NCBI RefSeq assembly: GCF_014230145.1
Contig: NZ_JACHVC010000006.1
Location: 1-64,000, forward strand
Direction of reading: 5' to 3'
DNA: 64,000 nt
From: Pelagicoccus albus
GTDB lineage: Bacteria > Verrucomicrobiota > Verrucomicrobiia > Opitutales > Opitutaceae
Both the position numbers and the translations under genes were made by a program. The notes under the pieces are model-generated. The model searched no databases. It was not told the origin of the DNA and saw only the letters and a list, made by a program, of their open reading frames with translations. Below are positions 62,463-64,000 of the stretch, piece by piece; position 1 is the first letter of the stretch, and every line of letters starts with the position of its first letter.

Positions 62463-63659
62463 CTATCTCTCGGTGAGAGCGTTCATTTTGGCGCGCATGA
62501 GCGGTTTGAAGATATAATCCAAAATCGTTTTCTCACCGGTCAAGATGTCGACCTCGGCTTGCATGCCAGGTATGACCTTAAACTTTTCCTTGCCGGTTTT
62601 TAGGGTTCGCTCGCCGGTGCGAACTCGGATCGTGTAGTAGCTATCTCCTTGTTCGTCCATCATCGTGTCGGCGCTGATGTGCTCAACGACTCCTTTGAGT
62701 CCTCCGTAGATCGAGAAGTCGTAGGCCGTTAGTTTCACCGTAGCTTCTTGGCCCGGGTGGATGAACGCGATGTCAGAAGGAAGAACCTTCGCTTCCACGA
62801 TGAGTTCGTTTTCGAGCGGCACGATTTCGATGATAGGCTCGCCCGAGCGAATGACGCCACCAATGGTATTGAAATGAACTTTGTTTATGATGCCGCTTAC
62901 TGGAGCAAGCACGCTGGCGCGACGAATTTTGTCCTTGAATGCGACGATGCTTTGCTCAATGCGGGCAAGTTGAACTTCCGCTTCGCTCTTTTGAGCGAGG
63001 GCGTCCTTTGTATACTCAGAGCGGATACGTGCAAGTTCCGCTTCTGTGTCGTTCATAGCCGACTCGAGTCGAAGTAATTCCACTTGAGATACGATACCCT
63101 TTTCCGCGAGAGGTCGTGTCATTTCGAGCTCTTCCGTTTTAAGGGACAAACTTTTGGTGAGGTGTTGGATGCTCTCCTCTAGGTTGACTCGTTTGCTATC
63201 AAAGAGACGGGTCTCACTCTCCACCAGATCAGGACGCTTCTCCAAGATTTGTTCAGGAAATTCGATTTTTGATCTATCGGAGGCTTCCGCCTCGAGCCGG
63301 GAGATCGTGGCTAGCAGGCTGTCTCTTTGGGTGGTGCTGTCATTGAGATTAGCTGTGAAAGCGGTGGTATCGAGTTCGAGGAGCGGATCCTTTTCTAGCA
63401 CGACATCGCCCTCGGAAACGTTGAGTTTGGCGAGCATGCCGCCCTCAAGGTTTTGTACTACCTGAAGGAATTTTCCGGGAACGATTTTACCTTGGCCCTT
63501 GGTAATTTCGTCGACGGAAGACGTACCGGCCCAGAAGGTAAACGCGGCTGCGAGGCCTACGATTACGAGGAGAAGCATACTTGCGTAAGGACTCCGGTTT
63601 TCCAGAAAAGCAGCTTTGGAATCTGCTACGAAGTCGAGATCGCTCTTTGTTGGTTTCAT
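62463..63659 (-). CDS. HlyD-family type I secretion adaptor
   Basis: 398 residues. A cytoplasmic N-terminus (about 1-25) precedes one membrane helix (ASMLLLVIVGLAAAFTFWAG). The periplasmic part has the lipoyl half-motifs GKIVPGKFLQVVQNLEGGML and VLAPVSGIINKVHFNTIGGV, a long coiled coil (about 90-240) and a beta-barrel domain with VKLTAYDFSIYGGLKG. It links the inner-membrane ABC exporter to an outer-membrane duct (not in this window). It lies 36 bp downstream of the ABC gene on the same strand. Confidence 0.92.
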   Translation of the reverse strand: MKPTKSDLDFVADSKAAFLENRSPYASMLLLVIVGLAAAFTFWAGTSSVDEITKGQGKIVPGKFLQVVQNLEGGMLAKLNVSEGDVVLEKDPLLELDTTAFTANLNDSTTQRDSLLATISRLEAEASDRSKIEFPEQILEKRPDLVESETRLFDSKRVNLEESIQHLTKSLSLKTEELEMTRPLAEKGIVSQVELLRLESAMNDTEAELARIRSEYTKDALAQKSEAEVQLARIEQSIVAFKDKIRRASVLAPVSGIINKVHFNTIGGVIRSGEPIIEIVPLENELIVEAKVLPSDIAFIHPGQEATVKLTAYDFSIYGGLKGVVEHISADTMMDEQGDSYYTIRVRTGERTLKTGKEKFKVIPGMQAEVDILTGEKTILDYIFKPLMRAKMNALTER

Positions 63660-63695
63660 TTGGGAAATTGTTGGAGCTGTTGCTTGAGTCGTGGC

Positions 63696-64000
63696 CTAGT
63701 TTCTGCCGGCTCCTCCTGAGAGTTGACGCATAACCTCGGCTTTTGGTCCGTTTGCGGCGATGCGGCCTTGGTCCATTACGATGATTCGATCTGCAAGTTT
63801 CAGCATCGATGGCTTGTGGGTAGAGAGTACGAGAGTACGGCCTGCTTCGTTAGCGTACTTGTCCATGCTCGCGATGAACTCACGCTCCGCGTTGGCGTCC
63901 ATGGCGCTTGTTGGCTCGTCCATGACGAGGGCAGGTGGCTTGGAGATAAGAGCTCTGGCAATGTTTATCGCTTGGCGTTGTCCACCGGAAAGTCGCTCTC
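63696..64000 (-). CDS. Type I secretion ABC transporter, 3' part (cut by window end)
   Basis: About 101 codons are present; the start lies beyond the window. The visible part contains the ABC signature RLSGGQRQAINIARAL, Walker B ALVMDEPTSAMD, and the H-loop in VLSTHKPSML, followed by a short tail. This is the ATPase end of the LssB/PrtD-like family that exports large proteins with HlyD-type adaptors. Together with the adaptor downstream it forms a type I secretion unit; the secreted protein and the duct are not visible here. Confidence 0.9.
   Translation of the reverse strand, partial: ERLSGGQRQAINIARALISKPPALVMDEPTSAMDANAEREFIASMDKYANEAGRTLVLSTHKPSMLKLADRIIVMDQGRIAANGPKAEVMRQLSGGAGRN

Noticed and set aside
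1-64000. CRISPR arrays, insertion sequences, tRNA/rRNA genes, riboswitches
   Set aside because: I looked for direct-repeat arrays, transposase genes, clover-leaf-like segments and known leader motifs and found none I could support.

Overview
The window reads like a chromosome segment of a Gram-negative, sugar-polymer-degrading, aerobic bacterium, most likely a Verrucomicrobium of the Opitutales/Puniceicoccales type (Pelagicoccus-like). This is inferred from gene content and protein style, because no rRNA or other marker gene was available. Supporting signs are a large TonB-dependent receptor without SusD, signal-peptide glycosidases of families GH51 and GH26, a DUF2851 protein, a long Pro/Ala-rich IF-2 linker, weak Shine-Dalgarno sites, and a two-subunit-III cytochrome oxidase operon. 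There are no rRNA or tRNA genes, CRISPR arrays, insertion sequences or prophage genes.

Layout. 1-4.7 kb: an uptake island with a TonB-dependent receptor and an exported Cys-dependent phosphatase on the minus strand, facing a TetR-type regulator; the gap between them holds repeated TAAC/GTTA palindromes. 4.7-9.5 kb: an orphan C-terminal module of a GH43 enzyme, a translationally coupled pair (transglutaminase-like protein plus an unknown membrane protein), a lectin-like exported protein and a LuxR regulator. 9.5-18.7 kb: a plant or algal glycan sugar region with two convergent GH51 arabinofuranosidases, an AraC regulator, an L-rhamnose isomerase, a zinc dehydrogenase with an N-terminal helix that looks like a microcompartment-targeting peptide, KDPG aldolase and an IclR regulator. 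18.8-25.5 kb: a CzcCBA-type metal efflux operon bracketed by two small His/Cys-rich exported proteins.

25.5-37 kb: the conserved translation and cofactor block (DUF2851, nusA, infB, rbfA, DHH phosphoesterase, truB, ribF, tlyA-like, nadK) with an orphan GspF-like gene at its end; an intrinsic terminator sits in the nusA leader and a REP-like inverted pair lies between infB and rbfA. 37-39.5 kb: two tandem GH26 mannanase paralogues. 39.6-55.5 kb: general genes (mutS, rarD, a trans-sulfuration PLP enzyme coupled to an NhaC antiporter, an alpha/beta hydrolase, a mini M50 protein, an NtrC-type regulator, fabD, lepA, lepB and a REC-kinase-REC hybrid). 55.5-62.4 kb: a terminal oxidase operon (dihaem cytochrome c, a 46-residue membrane protein, subunits II, I, III and IV, a second subunit III, a 71-residue CxxC protein) followed by a porin. 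62.4-64 kb: a type I secretion adaptor and the 3' part of its ABC transporter, cut by the window end.

The most notable points are the oxidase subunit I, which keeps all metal ligands and D-channel residues but has Met, Ala and Val in place of the K-channel Lys, Ser and Thr; the microcompartment-like tag on the dehydrogenase beside rhamnose isomerase; and the C-terminally membrane-anchored, His-rich efflux adaptor. Together the sugar genes suggest growth on arabinose- and rhamnose-containing polysaccharides, possibly pectic rhamnogalacturonan or algal polymers, and on mannans.
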